64,000 nucleotides of DNA from Simmondsia chinensis (taxonomy: Eukaryota > Streptophyta > Magnoliopsida > Caryophyllales > Simmondsiaceae). Below are positions 10,797-21,999 of this stretch, piece by piece. How positions within the stretch are numbered: the first letter of the stretch is position 1; every line of letters begins with the position of its first letter. A program made the translations under genes and the position numbers. The notes under the pieces are model-generated. The model made no database searches and was not told the DNA's origin. It worked only from the letters and a program-made list of their open reading frames with translations. The DNA lies in NCBI GenBank assembly GCA_018398585.1, contig JAGTTD010000020.1:20370350-20434349 (forward strand), read 5' to 3'.

Positions 10797-13498
10797 GACA
10801 TTAGTAACTTCTACCAAGTCTAGAGATCATCGGGATCAAAAGAAAATAAAAAAGAGAGAGAGAGAGGCATATCAACGGCTCTTTCTCCCTCCCCCCACGG
10901 CTTCCTTTGCCGCAGCGTCCAGGTGCATGGCCGCCAGCACGGGGGCCGGTGCTTCAGTCCTGGACTCGACCTGGCCTTGCCTATCAAGTGGTGCAACTCT
11001 TGAGGCAGGTTGTTGAGTTCTACAGGGAGGGTCTCTTCGTCTTCATCTATTTTGTCGTCGTCGGTCTCTCCCTTCCACCAAACTCCATCTCCAAACACCA
11101 ATTTCATCACCCATTGCTAATTCCCATCTGCTTTCACCTCCAATGTCAACCAACGGTAACTAGTCTTTTCCCCAGACCACCGCTCCTTTTTCCCCCTTTT
11201 TTTTACTCCTCTCTCCGACCCTGCTGCCAAACCACTGCTCCTTTTTTCCCTTTTTTTTACTTCTCTCTTCTTCTTAGTCACTGTTATGGCGTCCTCAAAC
11301 AATACAGTGCCCATTTTTGTCGAAGATCTTCCATAACATACTTCAAAAACTTGGCTTAGGGATGCTTTAAGAGATTTTGGATTAGTATATGACTCCTTTG
11401 TCCCACAAAGTAGAAGGGCCAAAACAAGATTCTCTTATGGTTTTGTCAGAGGAGTGAGGCTCTCAGAGCCATTAAGTCCATGAATGGCTGCTGGATTGTG
11501 GGATACAAGATTAAAGTTGATTGGGCTAAACAACGTAGAGGGTCGAGTAATATATATCGTCTTAGCCAGAATTGCCAATAGGGTCCCGATGTAATTAGTG
11601 GTCAAAAAGTTGAGGATTCAACTGCTAACCATGCTCCAGAGGGTTTTGGCCCAACAGCCCTGGGGAGAGATGCAGTGGAATAGAATGGACCCAATATTGT
11701 AATAGCCATCACGAATAAACAAGTGGAAGCTCGGCTAGGTCGTTCGATTGTGGTCCGCTCGTATGGGTATGATATGCTTGACAATGTCCTTAGGCTCCTT
11801 ACGGAGAATAAGCTCTTTGACTTGGCACCGAGGGGACTGAGCTCAGACACCTTCATCCTTACCTGTGACTCAACGGAGGCTATGGACGAGTAGCTCGGAC
11901 CCCAGATGCATGTGCTCCTTCGTAAATTTAGACAGGTGAATTGCTACACAGGGCAAATTCCTACTACGATGAGAAGAAGAGTATGAATCGAAACCCATGC
12001 TTTACCATTACAGTGGTGGTTAACGGCGTGCTTCACTAGCTTTGCTGTGATTTGGGGTAGATTCATTCCTGTTGATTCTGGAATGTTGGCAAAGGCTCTT
12101 ATTGAGACATGCTCCCTCTCTATTATTCAGCAAATGGCGCAAGATAACCTTTAGTGGGAGAAGCAGAATGGTTTTTATGAAGGAAGGGATCTCTGAGCTA
12201 ATCCCAAACTATTCTGCGAAAGTCATCGCCTTCACTGCAGCTGCTAGACTAACCAGGGAACAAGCCCTAACTCCTCGTCAGGGCCCTAGTTCCAATATCA
12301 CCACGGCACCTAATGAACCCTACTATGGAATCACTTCAGGAGATGGTCCCAATGATATGCACAATAGCTTTGGAAATGGCATGCGTTCAACCTATTTTTG
12401 AGCGGATAACGGATGGTGTGCCTATTAGTGAGGAGCAGAAAAATCCAGATACAAGTGCAATGAATGGAGGGCTAGGTGCCGAATGGCAGATGTTAGGACA
12501 GGTATCCTTCCATGACAATAGCCGGGTACTTGGGAGGTGGCATTTGGGATGCTTCTACCCCCACGTTGATCCCTTACAGTCTGCAGTCTATGGCCCAACT
12601 TTCATTTCACGACGTACGACAAATTCAGCATCGGCCTCCTCTGCTACCGTGGGTCGAGAGTGAGAAAGCTATATCAGCACAGTCTCTTACCTAGATAACA
12701 CATTAGGAGAATGAAGATTCGGGAAACAACAGTGAAAATGATTACGCTGCCTCTGGTCCAGAATTCCCCCTGGCTTTGAGCCCCCTATATTGATCAGACA
12801 CCTGCATACATAGGATAGTATGCCCGAGATTCATAATGTGACGGTGCCGGCTATGGAAGGGCCTAGCATAGCTCGGTGGAGGAAGGAAAAACAAATGACA
12901 TCAAAGAGGAGCAAGAGAGCGCTGAAGCGAAAGATGAAGGGGATAGAAAAGCGGGAGCTCCAGGAATTCCTGAAGGACATGTCTCCCAGAAGTAGTGCAG
13001 GAAAATCGTCAAAGACAGCTGAGAAGAAGAAAAAAGGGAATGAGGGGAATCGGAACGAGAAGATCATGGAAGCAGAGTACAATGAGAAGATTATGGAAGC
13101 GGAGCGGATAATAGAGGTGGGAAAAAGGGTGGGTTTTAATTTTGATGGTTTTGACCCACCTATGATTGTAGACATTCTTGCAAGATGATGTGGATGGGTT
13201 TTTGTTGAGGCTCAAGTCCTGCTCTCGTTTCATGTGTTGATCTTCTGGTTTCATCTTCAGCTGGGATCGCTGTCTGTGTTTGTTTTAGCGCCTTGTTCTA
13301 TCCTGTCCTCCATGTGTTGTTTGGTTTTGTGCCCGGTGTTTACCGTGTCATGTTTCAGGCAAGTGTTTTGTTCCTGTTGGTCTATCTTTTTGTTTTGTAT
13401 TGGTTGCTTTTGGTCCCCGTTTTGTTACGGCCGGACTCAGGCCTCGCCTAGCCAGTTGTCTGTTTGTATCGCGATTTTTACCGCAATTTATCGAAAAA
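10797..13498 (+). mobile_element. L1-type LINE with ORF1 and 3' UTR but no ORF2
   Basis: The unit has a GC-rich 5' leader (about 10860-11280), a decayed ORF1, and a 3' UTR ending in TTTATCGAAAAAAT. It is bounded by ATCTGCAACG (10787-10796) and ATCTACAACG (13499-13508), 9 of 10 bases alike, consistent with a target-site duplication. No endonuclease or reverse transcriptase sequence is present. The 3' 270 bp resemble the tails at 23.7 and 53.8 kb in this window, which marks it as the LINE 3' end. Confidence 0.7.
11286..13188 (+). pseudogene. LINE ORF1 (RNA-binding) pseudogene
   Basis: The start ATG at 11286 gives MASSNNTVPIFVEDLP, then a stop and TWLRDALRDFGLVYDSFVP. After a frameshift near 11455 comes EALRAIKSMNGCWIVGYKIK. 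Together these form an RRM with both RNP-like strands. At 11930-12160, in shifting frames, is the plant LINE ORF1 middle domain with THALPLQWW, FAVIWGRFIPVDSGMLAKAL and IETCSLSIIQQM. The end at 12820-13188 is a basic Lys/Arg-rich segment closing with AERIIEVGKRVGFNFDGF, the usual C-terminus just before ORF2 in intact elements. It would bind element RNA. At least four stops or shifts are visible. Confidence 0.75.
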
Positions 13499-13529
13499 AT
13501 CTACAACGCATGTGATATTGTGGAGTAAC

Positions 13530-15066
13530 TTAGAGAACAAAATATAGTCCAAGTGATGTTCAATAATGAGTCAAACTACATAAAAGCAAAAAGATAGCTA
13601 GAAATCAAAAGATGACACTTGTTGTGGACTTCATGGGACGCACATATGCATTATCTCAATATTTTATTTTATCAAGGTATTATCTTAATATTGAATGGTT
13701 GATGGACGTTCAAATATAAAATTGATGAACTAATATCTTAGTACCCTAATATTTAGTATATTAATTTTTTACTTAATAAATTTTATAAAATAATTTTTTA
13801 GCAGAAAAAGCTGTATTATTTAATAAAATAAGCCAAATAATGGTGTGTAAGAATGTAAAATAGGTCCTTCTTACAACTCTTCTTTATTAGCAATAGAAAC
13901 TAGCCGTTGAGTTGTAGGATGAGGGGAATAACATAGGGATTGTGGAGTTATTAACAAATAATAACAAGTTCTACATTTTTTCACATCATTGTTTGAACTA
14001 TTTTATGAAATAAATGTAATTTTGGGACTAAAAATTATTTTACATATCCGAAGAAACTAAAATTTAATAAATCGGATCTTAGGGTATTAATACATAGTTT
14101 ATCAAAAAATTGTTTTTACAAAGTATTATAATGTTAAAATATAATTAAACGTATTTTTTAGTGTCATTCTTAACCCAAGGATACACACCACCAATGTTTG
14201 TTCGCTTCTGTGTTATGCGATGGTTTTTAAAAGTGAAATCAACCTGAATTCGACCTATTTATTAAACGAGTTAGAAACTTTCAACCATTAACTAACCCAA
14301 TTATTAACCGTCGTTCAATTATATTGGTAAAATTTTTTATTAAATGGTAGTTTGTCAATTAACAAACATGTCAATAAATACCTCATAGTTGATACTAGCA
14401 ATAAATACATGTCATATTTGTAAGTGTAAGAACAAACTGTTAAATTAACATTACTAAAAATAATTTAACGTGTCTTATGTGAGATAAACTACCAAAAATT
14501 CATATATATTAACAGTATATACCATACAAACGTCTAATATAATTATATAAACAGGTCAAGCATATCAAAAAGGGCTAAATGGATAGCTCAAATTCAACCC
14601 AATTATCTAAACAGATAAAAAGGGTCTATACAAATTAAACGCAACTTCAAAAACCTGATTCAAACTTGCTATCTTTATGTGATGTAAGATTTTGCCTGTC
14701 CCACCAACTGGTAAATCAACACATTGGTTAATAAAATTTACATCAATATCCTCCCATAACTCAAGAATTATTACTTGTCCCTACTTGGCGTCGAACTATT
14801 TACCGTTTAATATGTCGTGATTCTATCAATCTCTAATTCGTTGGATGTATATCCGATCAATTGGATCATCATATGCAAAGTTTCTGCTGGTATCCAATTA
14901 TATGTTGGTAAGCGAGAAAAGCAGTTTCTACTGTCTACCAATTTATTTATGTTTTTCATTCTTTTTTCATATTTTGCCGTGTAAACTTTATAAGCAGAGT
15001 TTACTCCTTTATTATATTTCCCTTTCCTTACATGATTAATAAAATTTCTACTTTAATATTTGTTTC
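13530..15066. other. AT-rich intergenic DNA
   Basis: There is no credible coding region. A stretch at about 13890-14060 (TAACAAATAATAACAAGTT onward) resembles 22400-22480 (CAATAAATAACAAGTTTTAC onward), suggesting an old dispersed noncoding repeat. Nothing else is recognised. Confidence 0.5.
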
Positions 15067-15384
15067 TGTTGGAAAAAATTACATATGTTATTGATTTAAA
15101 AAATTAATTATCTTTATTTTTATTATCTGTTTTCTTAAATATTTAATCTTATAATTTAATGGTGCTTTTAAAAAGTTATTCAAGGCATTCAATTATTTGA
15201 CTAGAAATGCATTACCGTTTTTAACGTTCGAAAGGACACCATTAACATGCTCAGTAATGTGCTTTGGTCTTTCATTAAATATAACGGAGAATATATTTTT
15301 GTATATATATAAGCATGAGTTTGATAAGAAAAAGATATACAACAATATGAAATATTTTATTCTTTCAATCTCCTCTATTCTTGT
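15067..15384 (+). repeat. 5' LTR (shared part) of the 15-19 kb copia-derived element
   Basis: It matches 19167-19491 at about 98%. A TATA-like GTATATATATAAG lies at 15300-15312. The LTR probably continues beyond 15384 into the GC-richer stretch at 15390-15550, which resembles the R-U5 of copia LTRs, but the partner copy is truncated and cannot confirm this. Confidence 0.85.
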
Positions 15385-18339
15385 AAAAAATAGTGAGCTT
15401 GGTAGTTGTAGTTCGGGGATCTTTCATTGCTGCACTGATAAGGGTCCGACGGGTTGTTGAATCCTGGGAAAGGAGCGCGTTTAAGCCTAAAAGCAATACT
15501 CGTGCAGGAAGGGCGTTTCCTTTCTAAGGAGAGTGTTCTCACGTGCCTCAACTCAAAGATATGTTTTCTCTAAACCGTTTCTCTGTTTAATTTGTTTTCC
15601 GTATATATAATTGTTGTTTGTATTGAGTTGTCGATTCATGATCTCATAAAATTTTGGTGATGCTATATTGTATTTTCTGGTTCTACAACTATCGATGTAT
15701 TGGTACTATGTCTTAGTTGATGTATGTTGATATATATTTCATGTTAATAATGTATTATTTGTTGAAATATTATAAAATATTTCCCACAGTCTTAGAAAGG
15801 AAATCTGCCTAACTATGAGAAATATTTGAAGTTTTCATATTGTCTATTACTGTGGCTTTTATTGTATAGAAAACCTTAGACAATAGTTTGGACAAGACTA
15901 CCTTGTTCGTTAAAGTGGTATATATTCTACTGCTTTGCTTTAAGATCCCGGAAAAAAAAAAAGGAAAATACATATTTCGCAACATGTCTGATTTAATAGA
16001 CTTGTTTCACTATTTTATAACAATATTTTGTTGTCCCTTGAGATGTCAGAAGCATGAAAAGAAGAAAATGACAACTCTTTCTTTACAATAAGATTAAAAA
16101 AAGATTAATAAATTTAAGTGAAATTATCACTAATAGAATTCTACTTATTTCATTAATTTGTTGTTGTATGTTGTTTCTATATGGAAAATTTTGAAGCATA
16201 TAAATCTCTTATATTGGTTCGTGTGAATTAATTCACAAGTGATTTGGGTGATATTTTTGTGTGCCAATTATGTGGATTTACTTGTTAATATATGTATTCA
16301 TGAGTATTGTATGTGAAAGTATGGGCCTTGTCCTTTATTTTATATCATTACTGATTATGTGATTTATTATTATTGTATTGTATTGAGATTAATGCATAGT
16401 TGCCAAAGAATGTTGTAGCATTAAAAAAAAAAATGATTTCAATTGATAGGAAAATTATGGCACATAGATCCAAATTTCATTAAAAGATGGGGCGATATGA
16501 TTTTATAAAAGATATTAAATTAATCTCGGAATGTGATACAATCTCTAAAGGGTCGTTTATTGCGATCATACAAAATTATGGGCTAGAAAAACTCCGGTTA
16601 CTTTATTGCTCTTAGTGAGAAGCGGAAGATGAGTTTGTTACACTTTGTCTTGTTTATAAAACAAAGTAGTAAGTGATTTAAAAAACAAAAAAAAAAAAAA
16701 CAAAAAAAAAAAAGTGTTGAGATCTTGATTTATATGCATAAAATATATACAAAGATTCTTAAGGTTGAAAAGGCTTGCTTAATGAGGTTTTCATATTTAG
16801 CTAACTGATAAATATGGATCTTGAGTCTGCAATGTGATTTATACTCAATTGAAAATTGTTTTAGTGTGGCTTATTTGGAAAAATTTTATAGGATGATTAC
16901 ATGTACGCATATGCATGTATATGTGCTCCCAAATACCAAGGGAAGTATAATTGTACTTTAATGATATACGTAATTTATTTTGCAAATGCTCACATGTGCA
17001 TCAATTAGCCACATTTCTGTATATTTTCACATGTTTGCCCCAGATTGATATGAGTTTGGCTTGAGCTAGCCAAATACGAGGGTTGTGGTTTTTGGACAAC
17101 CAAATCGAGTAAAGGCAAAAGGAAGAAAAAAGGTCAATCACATATAATCTTGGTATTAATGGATACATGAAAAATTATAACCAAGTACGTAGTTCGAAAA
17201 CGTAAGGTGAAACTTTGTAAAGAAGTTGACTACTTCAGGAGTTGGCTTAAGAGGCATGTTGTTTAATATTTAAATATGAGTTTATAAAAAGTTATATATA
17301 TATATATATATATATATAAATTGATTTCTTTCTCTATAAGAGAAAATGTTTAAGTGGTTTTTATACATATAAATAGTTGTAATTATATTACAATGTGTAT
17401 GGACTTTATTACTGTAGTGAGGTAATGTTGATATTACTTGTCTCTTTGGATATCCGTAAGCTGTTTATAATTTTTGTGGATATGACCTATATTGATGGCT
17501 ATGCGTATCCCAATTCATGCTTGTAAGCGTACGGCTAAAAAACAAAAAAGGAAAAAAAACCTGAAGCTCAACCCCTTTCTAGTAGTTCGCAACTTGATGG
17601 GATGTTGAATGCATATGTGAATTTCTTTATTAATGAAAACACTTAGAGACAAATGTGTCTCACCCCTATTGTTTTACAATTGAAGAAATTTAAAAGGAAA
17701 AATATAAATTGGTTATTTTGTAAATAAACATGATGCAAAATCCATATTAGCCATTTTGAGGTGTTTGCTCAAAAAATATGTGCCGGTGGTTTTCACCTAT
17801 GGTATATAATTGCATGTGTTGCGCAATGTATAAAAGAAGTGTATAATTCATAAAAACATGACATGTTGAGCAACATGTATATAATATTTGTGAGTATAAT
17901 AAAATTTTTTTGATATTTGTGATTCTTCGCATGACTGTAAAAATGTGGGGATAGTCTGAATCTTGAAAAAAAAGGGAAAAAATATGCATTATGTTTTATA
18001 AGAATATCAAATTAAGAACCAACTGTTATGTCAAAAAAAAAAAAAAATTGTTTGGTTCTAGTTTGGATTTGGTCGTACATAATGTTGGCCAGTTCTTTAC
18101 TTTGTATACAAACCATATATTTATGGTTTTATGTTGATATTGCTTGATAAATTGATGACCGATTTAACGTACCCAATCTTGTATTGGTGCAAATTGATGT
18201 GGCCAATTCTGAGCAATACTTATAAGGTTATGTTAAATGAATCGCCTTAGATTGTTTGAACATTTGAAAGGCATTATACATGTCTTATACTAAAGTGGCT
18301 TTACTGTGTTATGAAAAGCATAGCGTTCTAATTGATGTT

Positions 18340-19166
18340 TGTTCCAGGTGAATAAAGATGATAATATTCACCAATGGTGTGTTATGCTATGGAACTCCAC
18401 TGAATAGATGGATGACCTGGTCGCTTTACTATGGAGTCTAAAGAAAAGATTGCCTGCATACAAAGAGCGCTTTACTACAAAGGCAACAAGTTATGATGCA
18501 AGTTGATGTGAGAAAGTATATTACAAATTCGCTTACAAAAGGGCAGACGTGCCTATGAGTTGTTTATCATCGAAGGGAGTGGGACTGAAGCCCATAAAAT
18601 TAATCACCACAGTGGAAACCCGTTCTCAGAGGTATGATGATCCCATGAATGAGGTTCGACGGGTACGAACGAAACTGATGGGTGGTTGAAAAAGAGCACA
18701 AACTATTTTATTTATAGTGGGGTATTCCCGGGTCCCATTCCTAAGGTGAGGTGCTCTTTACTGTGATGTTTGAGGCAGAGTTTTTATACTCTAAATGAAC
18801 CGGAAGGCATATTATTAGCGGAGTGTTGATCACAGATCACCCTTGGAGGGTTCACCTACGTGAGTGTGGTGGTGGGGTCGCCACTGTGGGAAATGGGCAT
18901 TCCCTAATGTCACTCATGAGACAGGATTTCGTGCGCATGACCGTAACGCGCCCCACCGATAGAACTTTACAACTACCAGTATTCTGTGTGTGTGATGGGT
19001 CTAAACCTGACTATAAGAGGCCTAGTTCAAAGCTCTTATGCTACTATGGTTTCTTCAGGTTGAAGCTCGTTACACTAAGTGTTGGTTCAAACCCGAAAGG
19101 TACCTACATGTATTAACGGAGTACAGCGCTCACTAAGCTTTATAATTTTTAAATCATGTGGGGGAT
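18340..19166 (+). pseudogene. Post-RNase H tail of a Ty1/copia polyprotein, decayed
   Basis: Read across frames, this stretch has ITNSLTKGQ (cf. the A-D-x-LTKGL end of copia RNase H) and then KGVGLKPIKLI (cf. GMGLKP). The next pieces recall the 3' region seen after RNase H in some copia families: DDPMNEVRRVRTKLMGG and KEHKLFYL. It runs up to the polypurine tract. Stops are dense. It shows that the non-autonomous element derives from an autonomous copia parent. Confidence 0.5.
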
Positions 19167-19491
19167 TGTTGGAAAAAATTACATATGTTATTGATTTAAA
19201 AAATTAATTATCTTTATTTTTATTATCTGTTTTCTTAAATATTTAATCTTATAATTTAATGGTGCTATTAAAAAGTTATTCAAGGCATTCAATTATTTGA
19301 CTAGAAATGCATTACCGTTTTTAACGTTGGAAAGGACACCATTAACATGCTCAGTAATGTGCTTTGGTCTTTCAGTAAATATAAGGGAGAATAGATTTTA
19401 TATTTTTGTATATATATAAGCATGAGTTTGATGAGAAAAAGATATACAACAATATGAAATATTTTATTCTTTCAATCTCCTCTATTCTTGT
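19167..19491 (+). repeat. 3' LTR, truncated, of the 15-19 kb element
   Basis: Matches 15067-15384 with six substitutions and one 7-bp insertion (near 19397). It is preceded by the polypurine tract at 19158-19166 and breaks at the edge of the foldback element. Confidence 0.85.
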
Positions 19492-19493
19492 TA

Positions 19494-20031
19494 TTTTTAA
19501 AAATTATGAAAATTTCAAATTTATATACAAAAATTTTAAATTTAAGTTATTTATATAATTTTAATATATAAATTTATATTTTGATTATTTATTAATTAGA
19601 TATTTATTAAAATTTTGTTGTCATTTGATATTTTCCACAAAAATTTAATGGGTAGTTAAATAATTAAATAATATTTTATTATTTAATATATAAATTTATA
19701 TTTTGACTATTTATTAATTAAATATTTGTTAAATTTTTGTTGTCATATGATATTTTGAACAAAAATTTAACACACATTTAATTAATAAATATTCAAATTA
19801 TAAATTTATATATTAAAAAATAAAATGTCATTTTATTATTTAACTACCCATTAAATTTTTGTTGAAAATATCAAATAACAACAAAAATTTAACAGATATC
19901 TAATTAATAAATAATTAAAATATAAATTTATATAATAAAATTATTTTATATAAAAACTTAAATTTAAAATTATTTTATATAAATTTTAAAAATTTTATAA
20001 TTTTTAAAATAATTAAATTTAAAATTAAAAA
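19494..20031. mobile_element. AT-rich foldback element with ~260-bp inverted arms
   Basis: The left arm starting ATTTTTAAAAATTATG pairs with the right arm ending CATAATTTTTAAAAT-like sequence. Matching landmarks along the arms include ATTAATTAGATAT with ATATCTAATTAAT, and AATGGGTAGTTAAATAA with TTATTTAACTACCCATT. The centre is near 19760. There are no coding features. It is either a MITE-type foldback or a palindromic repair product at the broken LTR. Confidence 0.75.
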
Positions 20032-20035
20032 AAAT

Positions 20036-21460
20036 AAACACCCTCGGTAACTCCTTTTTTGAATGGCGCACCTTTAGTATAATTATAAAGACTTTTTGGT
20101 CCTCCTTATATGTTGAAATTGACCTAAGATTAGTAAAAATTGCCTAACAATAACACAATTTTTTTTTTTTTTTTTTTTTTACATCAATTACAGAGTATGT
20201 AGGATTTTTTACTATTAGGGCAAAAAAAACATTAGTACCCATTGTAATGATGTGACTTGTAGCAAATAAAAATTACAAATTTTCATAAAGTTGTTCTAGC
20301 ATTAACATATCAGCCTTATCAATAAAATCACTTTTTTTAGGCTTTGTTTGGTTACGAGAAAGTAGATGCGAGAATTCGGAATTCATGGGAAGTGCACATT
20401 TGAGCTTTTGCTCGATTACCTAGTAATTCGTAGAATGCAGGAAGTGTAATTTATTTTGCAGTCTCCAATTTCTTTAAAGTCCGTGAAGTAACTTACCTAA
20501 CTTCCCTTATAAAAGTCCTAATTATTCTGTTTTTAACTTACCACCCTCTTATGAAGGTTTTTGTTTTTTTTTTCATAATTAATGTACAAAGTTTTGACCT
20601 AATTAGAATATTGTGTCATGACAAAAACAGCGTGACAAATTGGGAATAATGCTCTGCTGTTAACTCCCCCGATAGGTGAGAGAGCCATGCATGAATTTAT
20701 AGAGTGCAGAATGCTCGCCGGCGGTGAGTTAATCGGCAATAACGATCCGGCAATAACGGCGAACAGAAGAAGCGAAAGTGGCCTGTGGCGCCGATGCTAG
20801 AGGCCTGACTCAATCGACCAGAAATGGCGAGCAATAAGGCGGGTATCGATGACCTATGGCTGGCGTGGGGTAAGCAGTTGTCATGATCTTGTCAATATCC
20901 GATCCGATTGATCAGTGAGACGTACATTTGAAAGATTGGATATTGAACTGATCATGATAGCATCAAGAAGGCAGGTATCGGCGAGATAAGCAGTGAGGCA
21001 GCTAGGGTTTCAAAATTTTTTGCCTCTTTTCCCTTTTCTTATTAATGTTGAGATTTTTTTATTGTGGTGATCGAATGGCTTCAATCCCATGAACAATTTG
21101 AATGTGGGCAATTATTTAAGCTTATGTTATGAATCATATTAAAGCAGCCAATTCAATCACCGAATCCACAATCAAACAATCTATGAACTCAGAATAGTGG
21201 TATATTTGTATGAAATTAGTATAAACTGTAAAATATAGGAAGATTTACAAGGGGATAGAATGACAAAGAGGGGAGGGAAAGACCTAGAGAGAGGGAGAGT
21301 GAGAACTCAATTCAAACCATCCTTACCTTTCCTTTGAACTTAAGCCGTTATATATAAAGTTAGGGGAATAATATAGTTAGTAATAAATGATTTGGCCTAT
21401 TTATTAATACCTAAATTATCCATCACTTAACTATTATATTTTAGATTGTATCAGCTTAGC
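20036..21460. other. Intergenic DNA with a GC-richer island
   Basis: A T-run lies at 20159-20180. A GTTTGGTTACGAG-type start of a possible DNA element is at 20343, but its partner was not found. From about 20650 to 21015 base composition rises (GCTCGCCGGCGG, GGCGCCGATGC) and ends in CTAGGGTTT, a telo-box-like motif. No reading frame of note is open there, and its origin is unknown. Confidence 0.4.
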
Positions 21461-21469
21461 TATGATCAC

Positions 21470-21990
21470 ACATAGAAAGCAAGCGGAAGCGAAAAATTAA
21501 CAAAAACAAAGAAAAACCACACACTAGTATTTCCGTGGAAACCATCTCTCAATTAGAGGGAAAAACAATGGGACCCAAATAGTGCCTTTTCCACTATAGG
21601 AATTGCAATCCCTAATTATAACCACAAAATGCCATATTACAATCATCATCATCAATGTGATTATTGCACTATAATCACCAACCTTCTCATAATGTAATTA
21701 CTGCATGGTAAGTCACTAACCCTCCTTAGTATAGCTTCTATACAAGCAAGCCACCAACCCTTTTTAACGCAGCGTACGAAAGCAGAAGCTACAAAAAACT
21801 TTTTCATCTCTTGTTTAATTTTACTACGCCTTTTACATTTAACCAGTGAAAGTTGGAAAATTCGAAGTCCGCATATAAGCCCAAGTGGGGTATCATCCTA
21901 AAATCTATCAGCAATAGGTGGAGTAACTCACTATGCTTATATGTTGATCTCTTTTTTCCTATAACTTTTATATTGGATTCATATTGGACT
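21470..21990 (-). repeat. Decayed LTR-like sequence
   Basis: The stretch has the flavour of copia LTRs in reverse. It includes GAGGGAAAAACAATGGGACC with CACTATAGGAATTGCAA, similar in wording to GAGGGAAAAACCAC and CACTATAGAAAATAGCAA in the LTR at 51.2-51.3 kb. It then has a GGTGGAGTAACTCACTATGC block. No TG/CA edges or target duplication are resolved. Confidence 0.4.
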
Positions 21991-21999
21991 CACATGTGG

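Larger units (their letters stand above)
15067..19491 (+). mobile_element. Copia-derived non-autonomous LTR retrotransposon, 3' end cut
   Basis: Direct repeats of 318 bp (15067-15384) and 325 bp (19167-19491) both begin TGTTGGAAAAAATTAC. The right copy follows the polypurine run ATGTGGGGGAT, which sets orientation and the start of the 3' LTR. By eye the copies differ by six substitutions and one 7-bp indel, about 2%. The right copy stops at 19491 where an AT-rich foldback begins, so the full LTR is longer than 318 bp and its end is not visible. The 3.8-kb interior has no integrase or reverse transcriptase, only a scrambled copia 3' end. Confidence 0.85.

Noticed and set aside
10820..11422. 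Minus-strand frames opposite the LINE 5' part
   Set aside because: They are shadows of the GC-rich LINE leader and ORF1; no family resemblance.
12831..13175. 114-codon minus-strand hydrophobic frame
   Set aside because: Reverse complement of the Lys/Glu-rich end of LINE ORF1, which reads as Phe/Ser/Leu.
13205..13515. Membrane protein gene of 93 codons
   Set aside because: It is the LINE 3' UTR; related tails at 23.7 and 53.8 kb do not preserve the frame.
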